Position numbers and translations under genes: made by a program. From Bacteroides helcogenes P 36-108 (GTDB lineage Bacteria; Bacteroidota; Bacteroidia; Bacteroidales; Bacteroidaceae), in contig NC_014933.1 of the NCBI RefSeq assembly GCF_000186225.1, positions 1,178,001 through 1,242,000 on the forward strand: a stretch of DNA of 64,000 nt, in the 5' to 3' direction. Below are positions 8,017-16,161 of the stretch, one piece after another; position 1 is the first letter of the stretch, and each line of letters opens with the position of its first letter. The notes beneath the pieces were generated by a model. The model ran no database searches and was not told where the DNA came from. It saw only the letters and a program-made list of their open reading frames with translations.

Positions 8017-9624
8017 TTAGAGTTTCGGACCGGCAGCAACCAAAGCTTTACCGGCTTCGTTGCCTGTGAACTTAGCGAAGTTCTTGATGAAGCGGGCAGC
8101 CAGGTCTTTGGCTTTTTCTTCCCACTTGCAAGCACAGTCATAAGTGTCGCGAGGATCAAGGATCTTCGGATCAACACCCGGCAATGCAGTCGGAACAACG
8201 AAATCGAAGTAAGGGATAACCTTAGTCGGAGCCTTGTCGATAGAACCGTCAAGGATAGCGTCGATGATGCCACGAGTGTCGCGGATAGAGATACGCTTGC
8301 CTGTACCGTTCCAGCCTGTATTTACCAAGTATGCCTTAGCACCAACCTTGTTCATCTTCTTAACCAATTCTTCTGCGTATTTAGTAGGATGCAAGCTCAA
8401 GAAAGCTGCACCGAAGCAAGCGGAGAATGTAGGAGTCGGTTCAGTGATACCACGTTCTGTACCTGCCAACTTAGCGGTGAAACCGGACAGGAAGTAATAC
8501 TGAGCCTGTTCGGGGTTCAGGATAGATACCGGAGGCAATACACCGAAGGCATCAGCAGACAGGAAGATTACTTGGTGTGCGTGAGGGCCTTTGGATACAG
8601 GCTTAACGATGTTCTCGATGTGGTAGATAGGATAAGAAACACGAGTGTTTTCTGTAACGCTCTTGTCTGCGAAGTCAATCTTGCCGTCGGCAGCAACCGT
8701 TACGTTCTCCAACAGGGCGTCACGCTTGATGGCAGCGTAGATATCGGGTTCGCTTTCTTTATCCAGATTGATAACCTTGGCATAGCAACCACCTTCATAG
8801 TTGAATACGCCTTCGTCATCCCATCCGTGCTCGTCATCACCGATCAACTTACGTTTCGGGTCGGTTGACAAGGTAGTCTTACCTGTACCGGACAGACCGA
8901 AGAAGATTGCAGAGTCAGTACCTTCCATGTTGGTATTGGCAGAACAGTGCATGGAAGCGATGCCGCGAAGAGGGTTCTTGTAGTTCATGATAGAGAACAT
9001 ACCTTTCTTCATTTCACCACCATACCAAGTGTTCAGGATAACTTGTTCGTTGGTCTTCAGGTTGAATACAGTAGCTGTCTCAGAGTTCAGACCCAGTTCC
9101 TTGTAGTTGTCAACTTTTGCTTTGGAAGCGTTGAATGATACGAAATCGGGTTCTCCGTAGTTGGCAAGTTCTTCGGCAGTCGGGCGGATGAACATGTTAG
9201 TTACGAAGTGAGCCTGCCATGCTACTTCCATGATGAAACGTACTTTCATACGAGTTCCTTCGTTAGCACCGCAGAAAGTATCTACAACAAACAGGCGTTT
9301 GCCGCTCAATTCCTTAACGGCTTTAGCCTTCAGGTCGGCCCAAGCTGCTTCAGAGCAAGGCTTGTTGTCATTCTTGTATTCTTCAGAAGTCCACCATACA
9401 GAGTCTTTGCTGGCTTCATTCATAACGAAGAATTTATCTTTAGGAGAACGTCCGGTGTAGATACCTGTCATTACGTTCACAGCACCCAGTTCAGTTACTT
9501 GACCTTTTTCGAAGCCTTCCAGACCCGGTTTGGTCTCTTCGGCGAACAATACATCATAAGACGGGTTGTGGAAAATTTCCTTCACGTCTTTGATACCGTA
9601 CTTGCTTAAATCTAAATTTGCCAT
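8017..9624 (-). CDS. pckA: phosphoenolpyruvate carboxykinase (ATP)
   Basis: This 535-residue enzyme interconverts oxaloacetate and PEP with ATP/ADP. In Bacteroides the reaction runs mainly toward oxaloacetate, fixing CO2 on the way to succinate. Visible family marks are GRSPKDKF, the kinase loop [11 protein letters not shown], the metal-binding [18 protein letters not shown], and [17 protein letters not shown]. The length is normal. The gene is monocistronic: a TACTTTTG box sits 127 bases upstream and a perfect hairpin terminator follows. It is divergent from upp. Confidence 0.97.
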   Translation of the reverse strand: MANLDLSKYGIKDVKEIFHNPSYDVLFAEETKPGLEGFEKGQVTELGAVNVMTGIYTGRSPKDKFFVMNEASKDSVWWTSEEYKNDNKPCSEAAWADLKAKAVKELSGKRLFVVDTFCGANEGTRMKVRFIMEVAWQAHFVTNMFIRPTAEELANYGEPDFVSFNASKAKVDNYKELGLNSETATVFNLKTNEQVILNTWYGGEMKKGMFSIMNYKNPLRGIASMHCSANTNMEGTDSAIFFGLSGTGKTTLSTDPKRKLIGDDEHGWDDEGVFNYEGGCYAKVINLDKESEPDIYAAIKRDALLENVTVAADGKIDFADKSVTENTRVSYPIYHIENIVKPVSKGPHAHQVIFLSADAFGVLPPVSILNPEQAQYYFLSGFTAKLAGTERGITEPTPTFSACFGAAFLSLHPTKYAEELVKKMNKVGAKAYLVNTGWNGTGKRISIRDTRGIIDAILDGSIDKAPTKVIPYFDFVVPTALPGVDPKILDPRDTYDCACKWEEKAKDLAARFIKNFAKFTGNEAGKALVAAGPKL

Positions 9625-9750
9625 TTCTTTTTAAGATTTTAAAATTGGTATTTGGTTTATAATCTCTTTACCTTAAATAAAGTGCAAGGGGAACATGGGA
9701 AGAAATCTCTTTTTTAGTTGCTTTGCAGTACGCCCCTTGTTTTTCGCCTA

Positions 9751-9758
9751 CAAAAGTA
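9751..9758 (-). promoter_or_regulatory. pckA promoter, -7 box
   Basis: TACTTTTG on the minus strand implies a leader of about 120 bases before pckA. That is long for this genome and could hold control elements, though none was recognised. The whole 9625-9937 gap (313 bases) holds only this promoter, the upp promoter and AT-rich DNA. Confidence 0.6.
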
Positions 9759-9850
9759 ATACTTTCTTTTTAAAGAAATACCCTATTAGAGAAATTTTTC
9801 TTTAATGAGAAGTCTTTTATAAAACCATAACAATATCTGTAACATGAATG

Positions 9851-9880
9851 TTGCAAATTGGATGAAAATCGCTTACTTTG
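9851..9880 (+). promoter_or_regulatory. upp promoter
   Basis: TTG at 9851-9853 lies 19 bases before TTACTTTG at 9873-9880. That box differs from TAnnTTTG at one place. Spacing to the upp ATG is 57 bases. Confidence 0.5.
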
Positions 9881-9937
9881 CAGCCGTTTTTATTCAAAAA
9901 AGAACGATTAAGGATATATTAACCCGATAACAAAATA

Positions 9938-10597
9938 ATGAAGATTATTAATTTAGCTGAGACAACTTCTGTCTTGAACCAGTATGTGGCCGAGATTCGT
10001 GATGTGGCAGTACAAGGCGACCGGATGCGTTTCCGCCGTAATATTGAACGCATCGGAGAGATGATGGCGTATGAAATGAGCAAAGGATTGACCTATTCCG
10101 TCAAGCAAGTGCGAACTCCGCTGGGGATAGCCTCGGTCAATACTCCTGATGATGACATTGTGATAGCAACCGTTTTCCGTGCCGGATTACCCCTGCATAC
10201 GGGTTTCCTGAACGTGTTCGACCGTGCCGGCAATGCTTTTGTGTCTGCCTACCGTTATTATAAGGACAAAGAATGCCGCACGGTAGATGTACATATTGAA
10301 TATATAGCTACTCCGGATCTATCGAGGAAAACTTTATTGCTGGTGGATCCGATGCTTGCCACGGGCGAAAGTATGGAACTTGCCTGGAAAGCATTCCTCA
10401 CCAAAGGTACACCTGCCAAGTTGCAGATTGCCTGTGTTATTGCCAGCCGGCAAGGGGTGGAGCACTTGGAAAAATTGTTCCCCGGCGATGATGTGACTTT
10501 GTGGTGTGCTGCCATTGATCCGGAGATGAACGAACATTCCTATATTGTTCCTGGTTTGGGGGATGCGGGCGATCTGGCGTATGGGGATAAGATTTAA
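9938..10597 (+). CDS. upp: uracil phosphoribosyltransferase
   Basis: This 219-residue cytoplasmic salvage enzyme makes UMP from uracil and PRPP. The PRPP-binding loop is LLLVDPMLATGESM. The flexible-loop region VFRAGLPLHTGFLNVF and the uracil-binding C-terminus (YIVPGLGDAGDLAYG) are present. The length is typical. The gene is a single unit, divergent from pckA, and ends 21 bases before the converging SGNH-like gene. Confidence 0.95.
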   Translation: MKIINLAETTSVLNQYVAEIRDVAVQGDRMRFRRNIERIGEMMAYEMSKGLTYSVKQVRTPLGIASVNTPDDDIVIATVFRAGLPLHTGFLNVFDRAGNAFVSAYRYYKDKECRTVDVHIEYIATPDLSRKTLLLVDPMLATGESMELAWKAFLTKGTPAKLQIACVIASRQGVEHLEKLFPGDDVTLWCAAIDPEMNEHSYIVPGLGDAGDLAYGDKI

Positions 10598-10618
10598 ACA
10601 GCAGGTATGAGGGGATGT

Positions 10619-11656
10619 CTATGCACCCCCTTTGTAAATCTTTTCCATAATCTGTGCTCCAAGTATCGGACGATAATGTTCCTTTTCATAATAATTGTGG
10701 ATGTCGCCTGTATATTCATTAATACCGGTGAAGTCAAATATATTTTCGGAACCGAAGACGCTTTTCAGGATTTTTATATCTTCAGGGCTTATGCTGATCT
10801 GATGAAAATCCGGGCTTATGATAATTTTGACTGAGGTATTGTGTTTCCGGCAGATGCTCTCTATCCTCTTCAGTAGGTGAAGTTGGCTGTCTTGGATAGC
10901 CGGTTTGGCTTCTTTGTATTTTCCGTCTCTGTAATCGTTCTCTTTTTTCTTCCGGAATTCTTCGTTGCGATTCTCCCAATATTTTTCTCCTTCTTTTTTT
11001 ATCATCCTTTCTCTCGGATTTATGGCATCATTGGTTACCGGATCTCTGATGATGCCATAAGGGTTTATTATTCCTTGCATATAGGGGCGATATGTATGAA
11101 ACAGCTTGTAGTCAAGATAGGGAAAGAATACATTCGGAAAGAAAAAAGCCTGGCAAAACCTCTTATGAAACTCGAAATGGCTCATTCCTGATATGTCGGG
11201 TGGAAGAATATTGCAGTATTCCGTCAAGAGCTGGTCGCGATGCAGAGATTCTTTATCCAGAATAAGGAGCAGGTTCTTGATATTTGCACCGTTCTTATCC
11301 AAAGCCTGTAACTTCATACTGATGGCTATCAGGCTCTCACCATTTCCGAATAAGCGTATGGCGCGTCCTCCCCTGAGATATTTTTCCCATTCGCGGCATT
11401 GATAAGCCATCGTGCAAGAATTTCCCATGATATAGGAATCGAAAGGTATGGAATCTCGGTTGTTCATGTATATCTGCCATCCGGTATATCCCTCGTTCAG
11501 CAGAAACGGAGAACTGTCATAACGATCATAATGTCTCAGTACCATGAAAGGGTCGGTTATGAAATATATCACCAATATGCTTATGAAAGGGATGCAAAGC
11601 AATAACAGCTTGCTTGAAAAGCGTATGGCTGCATTTCGTTCACTGTTTTTCTCCAT
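10619..11656 (-). CDS. DltD/AlgX-like SGNH-type membrane-anchored acyltransferase partner
   Basis: This 345-residue protein has one N-terminal membrane helix (about 14-34) and an extracytoplasmic domain. It carries GNS with Ser80 (YIMGNSCTMAY) and a C-terminal EKEHYRPILG block (Glu324, His327). These fit the nucleophile and the Asp/Glu-x-x-His of SGNH hydrolase-like proteins such as DltD. It is the last gene of the ligase-carrier-MBOAT-SGNH unit, 16 bases after the MBOAT gene. By analogy with DltD it would place an acyl group brought out by the MBOAT protein onto an outside acceptor. The acceptor is unknown, since Bacteroides has no teichoic acid. Overall similarity to known families is weak; the call leans on the two motifs and the neighbours. 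Confidence 0.65.
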   Translation of the reverse strand: MEKNSERNAAIRFSSKLLLLCIPFISILVIYFITDPFMVLRHYDRYDSSPFLLNEGYTGWQIYMNNRDSIPFDSYIMGNSCTMAYQCREWEKYLRGGRAIRLFGNGESLIAISMKLQALDKNGANIKNLLLILDKESLHRDQLLTEYCNILPPDISGMSHFEFHKRFCQAFFFPNVFFPYLDYKLFHTYRPYMQGIINPYGIIRDPVTNDAINPRERMIKKEGEKYWENRNEEFRKKKENDYRDGKYKEAKPAIQDSQLHLLKRIESICRKHNTSVKIIISPDFHQISISPEDIKILKSVFGSENIFDFTGINEYTGDIHNYYEKEHYRPILGAQIMEKIYKGGA

Positions 11657-11672
11657 AATGCGGATTTTGTTA

Positions 11673-13061
11673 TTAGAATTGTAAATAGATGAAACTGTCC
11701 GAACTGAATTGCCCTAATGTGAAGAATAAGATAGCCATTAGAAAATAGATACTCCATCTGACTGTTACAGATTGCTTTTCCAAGGCAGTCAGCAGATCTT
11801 TTTGGCCCATGAAGTACTCATAGGTCAGAATAAGTATGAGGGCGCTTCCTGCTACGATGCAATTATGATCCGGTATTCCTATATTTATCTCTTTCCAACT
11901 TTTGTGGACATTGAATGAGATGTTCCCTATATAATAGAGTGCGTCTGAGACAGAATCTGCTCGGAAGAAAATCAGGGAGAAAGCGAAAAGAAGATAGGTT
12001 CTCAGTACGGACAATGTGGAAAATAGCGGATTTCCTATCCACCTTCTTATCTTATTACGGAAAGGCGTGGTTTTCGTCTCATAAAAGATGATTATTCCCT
12101 GAATTAGTCCATAGATGATGAAAGTCCATCCAGCGCCGTGCCATGCCCCCAATGCGGCAAATGTCAATGTAAGGCTCAGAAAAACTCCCCATTGCCCCCA
12201 ATTGCGGAGGGTGGCAGATAGGGGGAGGTACAAGTAGTCTCTTACCCAGAATGAAAGAGACATGTGCCATCTCCTCCAAAAGTCAGCGGTAGTCTGTGCT
12301 ATGAACGGTCGGTCGAAGTTGGGACTGAGCCTAAAGCCCAGCATGCGGGCGCCCCCCAAAGCAATGTCGGTATATCCGGAAAAATCGGCATATAATTCTA
12401 TAGGATAAAGGAGGGCAGCCATCAGTAATTGTATTCCCGATGCTGTGTGTATGGAACTGAATATTTCATCTATGTAAGAGCCGATATAGTCTGCAAGTAT
12501 CAGTTTTTTGACTAACCCCACTGCTATCAGTTTCATACCATAAACCATGGACTCATAATCAGTCTCTTTCTTTGATTTAAGTTGTGGAAGCATGTCACCA
12601 GCCCTTTCGATAGGCCCTGACAGAAACTTCATGAAAAAGAGCATATATATCAGAAAATCGATTAGGCTGTTTTCCGGTTTTTCTTCTTGCCAATAGATTT
12701 CCGTCAGATAGGAGATGGCTTGAAAGGTGTAGAATGAAATACCTAAAGGAAACAAAAAGTGATGGTCGATAAGCTGACCGGCATATCGGAATGCCAGCCA
12801 GCTTACAACTAAAAAACACACACCTGAAAAATAAATACTTTTTGTTCTCTTTTCATCTTTAGTCAGATCTATCCATCTGCCGAGCAAGAAAGTGGCGAAT
12901 GAGATAAAAAGGGCTGTAAACAGGAAAACAATGTGATGGAACCCTATAAAAATAAAACTGGCAGCCAGCAGTATTGCTTTCTTGTATTTGGGTACAACCG
13001 TGTGGTACAGGATGAAAGTGAATGAGAATAGTAAGACAAAGTCCAGAGAAATGAATGACAT
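11673..13061 (-). CDS. MBOAT-family O-acyltransferase (DltB/AlgI-like)
   Basis: This 462-residue polytopic membrane protein has about eleven hydrophobic segments. MBOAT marks are present: DFWRRWHMSLSFWVRDYLY (His266) and the catalytic His308 in ALGAWHGAGWTF. MBOAT proteins such as DltB and AlgI pass an activated acyl group across the membrane for O-acylation. It lies four bases after the carrier-protein gene and 16 before the SGNH-like gene, so it is part of one operon. The donor is probably the phosphopantetheine-bound acyl group on that carrier, as in Dlt. What is transferred is inferred, not seen. Confidence 0.88.
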   Translation of the reverse strand: MSFISLDFVLLFSFTFILYHTVVPKYKKAILLAASFIFIGFHHIVFLFTALFISFATFLLGRWIDLTKDEKRTKSIYFSGVCFLVVSWLAFRYAGQLIDHHFLFPLGISFYTFQAISYLTEIYWQEEKPENSLIDFLIYMLFFMKFLSGPIERAGDMLPQLKSKKETDYESMVYGMKLIAVGLVKKLILADYIGSYIDEIFSSIHTASGIQLLMAALLYPIELYADFSGYTDIALGGARMLGFRLSPNFDRPFIAQTTADFWRRWHMSLSFWVRDYLYLPLSATLRNWGQWGVFLSLTLTFAALGAWHGAGWTFIIYGLIQGIIIFYETKTTPFRNKIRRWIGNPLFSTLSVLRTYLLFAFSLIFFRADSVSDALYYIGNISFNVHKSWKEINIGIPDHNCIVAGSALILILTYEYFMGQKDLLTALEKQSVTVRWSIYFLMAILFFTLGQFSSDSFIYLQF

Positions 13062-13065
13062 TGTG

Positions 13066-13311
13066 TTATTGAACTTTTATTGAGATTGAATTACATATAT
13101 CCCCTACATTTTTGAGCCGGACGATATCTCTGAAAGTAAAGCGTACATTGAATTGTTTCTCTATCTTGTTTATCAGTTGCATATTGGTCAAAGAATCCCA
13201 TCCTTCCACATCTTGGGCAGTAGTTTCATTGGTGAGTGAAATATCTTCCCTTTTTAAAACCTCCTGAAAAATCAAGTTTAGTTCATCTAAAATAATCTTC
13301 TGCATGTTCAT
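13066..13311 (-). CDS. acyl/aminoacyl carrier protein (DltC-like)
   Basis: This 81-residue small acidic protein has the phosphopantetheine attachment motif GWDSLTNMQL, with Ser40 as the attachment site. It lies six bases after the adenylating ligase gene and four before the MBOAT gene. By family it would hold the activated acyl or aminoacyl group as a thioester in the cytoplasm. The placement argues that it serves this pathway rather than fatty acid synthesis. No 4'-phosphopantetheinyl transferase gene is nearby; a housekeeping one would be needed. Confidence 0.85.
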   Translation of the reverse strand: MNMQKIILDELNLIFQEVLKREDISLTNETTAQDVEGWDSLTNMQLINKIEKQFNVRFTFRDIVRLKNVGDICNSISIKVQ

Positions 13312-13317
13312 ATAACT

Positions 13318-14811
13318 TTAAATTAATTCTTTTATCTTCTTTATATCTGTTTTGCTGTTGGTATTCAAAGGAAATTGTTCCAGGCAATGTATCTGTTTTG
13401 GAATCATATAGAAAGGTAATCTGCTGCTCATGTATTCCTCCAACTGTTGTTTGTTATAATGCACTCTTTCTATAATCAAATGCAGTTCGCAATGAGAATT
13501 TTCAGTATATTTTGGAATGACAACTGCTTTGCATTCACCTTTGAAGAAGTTTTTCACTACATGTTCTATCTCGCTCAGTTCGACGCGGAATCCTTGGATT
13601 TTTATTTGAGAATCTTTACGTCCGCAATAGATAATATCTCCATCGGAATCCATGCGGCAGAGATCGCCGGTTTTATAGTAGATTTTCCCATCGGCTGTTT
13701 CGACAAGAGATTCTTTGCTTTTTTGGGGAGAATTCCAGTAACTTTTCATCACTTGTTTGCCGCTGATCCATAGCTCTCCGGTTTCACCGGGAGAGAGAAG
13801 GTGCGAGTCATCACTCATAATCAGCGTGTTTACTCCATCAAAAGGCTTTCCGATGGCAATCATTCCATTGTGGTGCTTGCAGGAGACCATAGGTATTGGG
13901 TAGGCAGTACAATATATGGTTCCTTCCGTGGGACCGTATAAATTTACAAATGAGGCATTAGGGGCGCATTTTCGGAATGCTGACAGCAGTTCTACTTCTG
14001 ATGCCTCGGCGGTAACTACAAGATATTTAAGTTCGGGTAAATTTATTTCTGAGAAATAGGGGCGTAATAACCGGAGTAGTGAAGGTGCTACGGTTGCGAA
14101 GGTGAGGCTATACTTTTCCAAAACTTCGGCAACATTGATATATTTCACTCCATCCGGAGAGATGGTGTATATGCATGCTCCCAAAGTTAGCGGATATAGA
14201 TATGATACGATGGATACGTCGAAAGTAAGCTCGAACATTTGCAGCATTCGGTCATTTTCATTCAATATCCAGCCAAGACGACTGTATGCTGCATAGAAGG
14301 CATTCAGGTTACTGCGGGAAATAGGGACTCCTTTAGGCTCTCCTGTGCTGCCCGAAGTGAAGATGATGTATGCGTTTTCATTTTCTTCCGTATGGATATG
14401 CGGAAAGAAAGTGGGAGACGGCTGTGGCAAGTTTGAAGTACATATAAGTTCTACATCCCGAGTATCAAGATTCAGGATGTGTATATCTTCAGAGTATAGA
14501 ACCAGATGTATGTCAGCTACTTCAGCTATTTTCTTGTTTCTTTGTTTGGGATAGGCCGGATGCAGAATGACATAGGTTCTTCCGCTAATCAATACTGCCA
14601 GTATGGAGGCATACGTTTCCAGTTTGTTTTCTGCCACAATTCCTACGATTTTCTCTTTTTTGTCGTTTATCCGGGCAGCTATCCTGCAAACGGTTGCCGA
14701 CAATTGTTCGTAGGTGTAGGCGATATCGTCAATAACGAATGCATGCTTTGGGGCATACTTCCCAAAGGCTTTTGCAATGTCGTTTATCAAATCATTCTGA
14801 TTCTCTTTCAT
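13318..14811 (-). CDS. amino-acid-adenylation-type ligase (DltA-like)
   Basis: This 497-residue ANL-superfamily ligase has motifs in order: FTSGSTGEPKG (151-161, P-loop), FDVS (197-200), NLYGPTEG (290-297), KTGD (380-383), GRKDSQIKIQGFRVELSEIE (397-416) and the C-terminal lysine region NSKTD (Lys487). Asp198 is the residue that binds the alpha-amino group in adenylation domains, which favours an amino acid over a fatty acid; which amino acid cannot be read from the sequence. It is the first gene of the four-gene unit, six bases before the carrier gene. The order A-C-B-D differs from Gram-positive dltA-B-C-D. No convincing -7 box was found; CACTTTTG near 14949-14956 is the best near-match. Confidence 0.85.
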   Translation of the reverse strand: MKENQNDLINDIAKAFGKYAPKHAFVIDDIAYTYEQLSATVCRIAARINDKKEKIVGIVAENKLETYASILAVLISGRTYVILHPAYPKQRNKKIAEVADIHLVLYSEDIHILNLDTRDVELICTSNLPQPSPTFFPHIHTEENENAYIIFTSGSTGEPKGVPISRSNLNAFYAAYSRLGWILNENDRMLQMFELTFDVSIVSYLYPLTLGACIYTISPDGVKYINVAEVLEKYSLTFATVAPSLLRLLRPYFSEINLPELKYLVVTAEASEVELLSAFRKCAPNASFVNLYGPTEGTIYCTAYPIPMVSCKHHNGMIAIGKPFDGVNTLIMSDDSHLLSPGETGELWISGKQVMKSYWNSPQKSKESLVETADGKIYYKTGDLCRMDSDGDIIYCGRKDSQIKIQGFRVELSEIEHVVKNFFKGECKAVVIPKYTENSHCELHLIIERVHYNKQQLEEYMSSRLPFYMIPKQIHCLEQFPLNTNSKTDIKKIKELI

Positions 14812-14991
14812 TATGCCCCTTGAGCTTTATAGTTTAGTAATTTGTTAGTTGATAGCAGTTGGCTAATAGCAATAACTCTATTAGTTTTACTGTTTGATAA
14901 AGACAAGGGTATTTCGGTCTTTCCCTATCTGATGACCGTTAATGTATGCAAAAGTGATGGATTCCCCGGGATGTCTGTCCAGATAATAGCA

Positions 14992-15027
14992 AACCCGGAA
15001 ATACGCTATATAGTGTAAATCCGGGTA
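14992..15027. repeat. inverted repeat between korB and the dlt-like unit
   Basis: ACCCGG at the left pairs with CCGGGT at the right, extended by further partial pairing. It could end the kor transcript or form part of the dlt-like leader. No T-run follows. The rest of the 14812-15132 gap shows no gene and no dltX-like small open frame. Confidence 0.35.
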
Positions 15028-15132
15028 GGACGCATAAGAGTTGTTTTTATTCTGAATCCCTCTTCACCGATGTGTTGCTTATGAAAGGCAATGTGAAGGG
15101 AGAATAGAAACAGTCGTTATAAACGGGGTGGG

Positions 15133-16137
15133 CTATTTCACTTCCCACGTGTCATTGGTCATTAGTAATTCCTGGAAGTTGTGATATTTTTTCTTTCCGG
15201 AAATATCATTGATCTGCTCATGGACGGCATCGTTGTAAGTAGGAGCTTCCACGTCACGGATGACACCGAGGGCAACGGGGAAATCCGGGCCTTCCATCAG
15301 GGCAAGTTTCAGTTGTACGGTGTTATCTGTGCAATGTGCATCATGCACCAAGATGTCTTTTTCTGTGATGCCGTTTTCACCAAGCTTTACAACTTTCAGT
15401 CCGAAGCCTTCCTGCATTAGTCCGTATTCATTATTTTCACCGAACAGCATTGGTTTGCCATGCTGCAGATAGATGGCGTTTTTGGCACGGCCCTCTTTTT
15501 TATAAACATCTCCGTAGGTGTTGTCATTGAAGATGACGCAGTGTTGCAGAATCTCGCAGACAGTGGCTCCCTTATGGTTGGCGGCAGCTTTGAGGACATC
15601 AACTGTTCCTGTAGCATCTGTTGCCACGCAACGTGCAAAGAAGCGTCCGCGTGCGCCGAAACAAAGCTCTGCCGGACGGAACGGATCTTCAACTGTACCG
15701 TAGGGTGAGGATTTGCTGACAAAACCACGAGGAGATGTCGGAGAATACTGTCCCTTGGTCAGACCATAGATACGGTTGTTCAGCAACAGGATATTTATGT
15801 CGATATTGCGGCGTATGGCGTGGATGAAATGATTGCCACCGATGGCCATACCGTCACCGTCACCGGATATCTGCCATACCATCAAATCGGGATTAGCTAC
15901 TTTACAACCGGTGGAGATGGCGGCAGCACGTCCGTGAATGGTCTGCATCGCATATGTATTCATATAATAAGGCAGACGGCTGGAGCAACCGATGCCGGAG
16001 ATTACTGCTGTTTCGCTGGGAGCAATGCCGATCTCGGCCATCGCTTTGTGCAGTGAAGCCAGGAAGAAGTGGTCACCGCAACCCGGACACCAACGGGGCT
16101 GTCCTTTTTTGAAGTCTTTCGCTGTATATTCGCTCAT
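15133..16137 (-). CDS. korB: 2-oxoacid:ferredoxin oxidoreductase, beta subunit (2-oxoglutarate type)
   Basis: This 334-residue subunit carries thiamine pyrophosphate. It has CPGCGDHFF near the N-terminus (iron-sulfur and TPP region), GIGCSSRLPYYMNTYAMQTI, and the TPP/Mg motif GDGDGMAIGGNHFIHAIRRN with downstream LLLNNRIYGLTKGQYSPTS. With the alpha subunit encoded 24 bases upstream it cleaves 2-oxoglutarate (or a related 2-oxoacid) to the acyl-CoA, reducing ferredoxin, in the cytoplasm. In Bacteroides the pair is usually annotated KorAB; the substrate choice is from family knowledge. Confidence 0.93.
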   Translation of the reverse strand: MSEYTAKDFKKGQPRWCPGCGDHFFLASLHKAMAEIGIAPSETAVISGIGCSSRLPYYMNTYAMQTIHGRAAAISTGCKVANPDLMVWQISGDGDGMAIGGNHFIHAIRRNIDINILLLNNRIYGLTKGQYSPTSPRGFVSKSSPYGTVEDPFRPAELCFGARGRFFARCVATDATGTVDVLKAAANHKGATVCEILQHCVIFNDNTYGDVYKKEGRAKNAIYLQHGKPMLFGENNEYGLMQEGFGLKVVKLGENGITEKDILVHDAHCTDNTVQLKLALMEGPDFPVALGVIRDVEAPTYNDAVHEQINDISGKKKYHNFQELLMTNDTWEVK

Positions 16138-16161
16138 AATGTTTCTTTCTTTACAGGGTTA

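Noticed and set aside
10619-14811. Calling the cassette dltABCD with teichoic acid as substrate
   Set aside because: Bacteroides has an outer membrane and no teichoic acids; gene order and sequence differ, so only the likeness is claimed.
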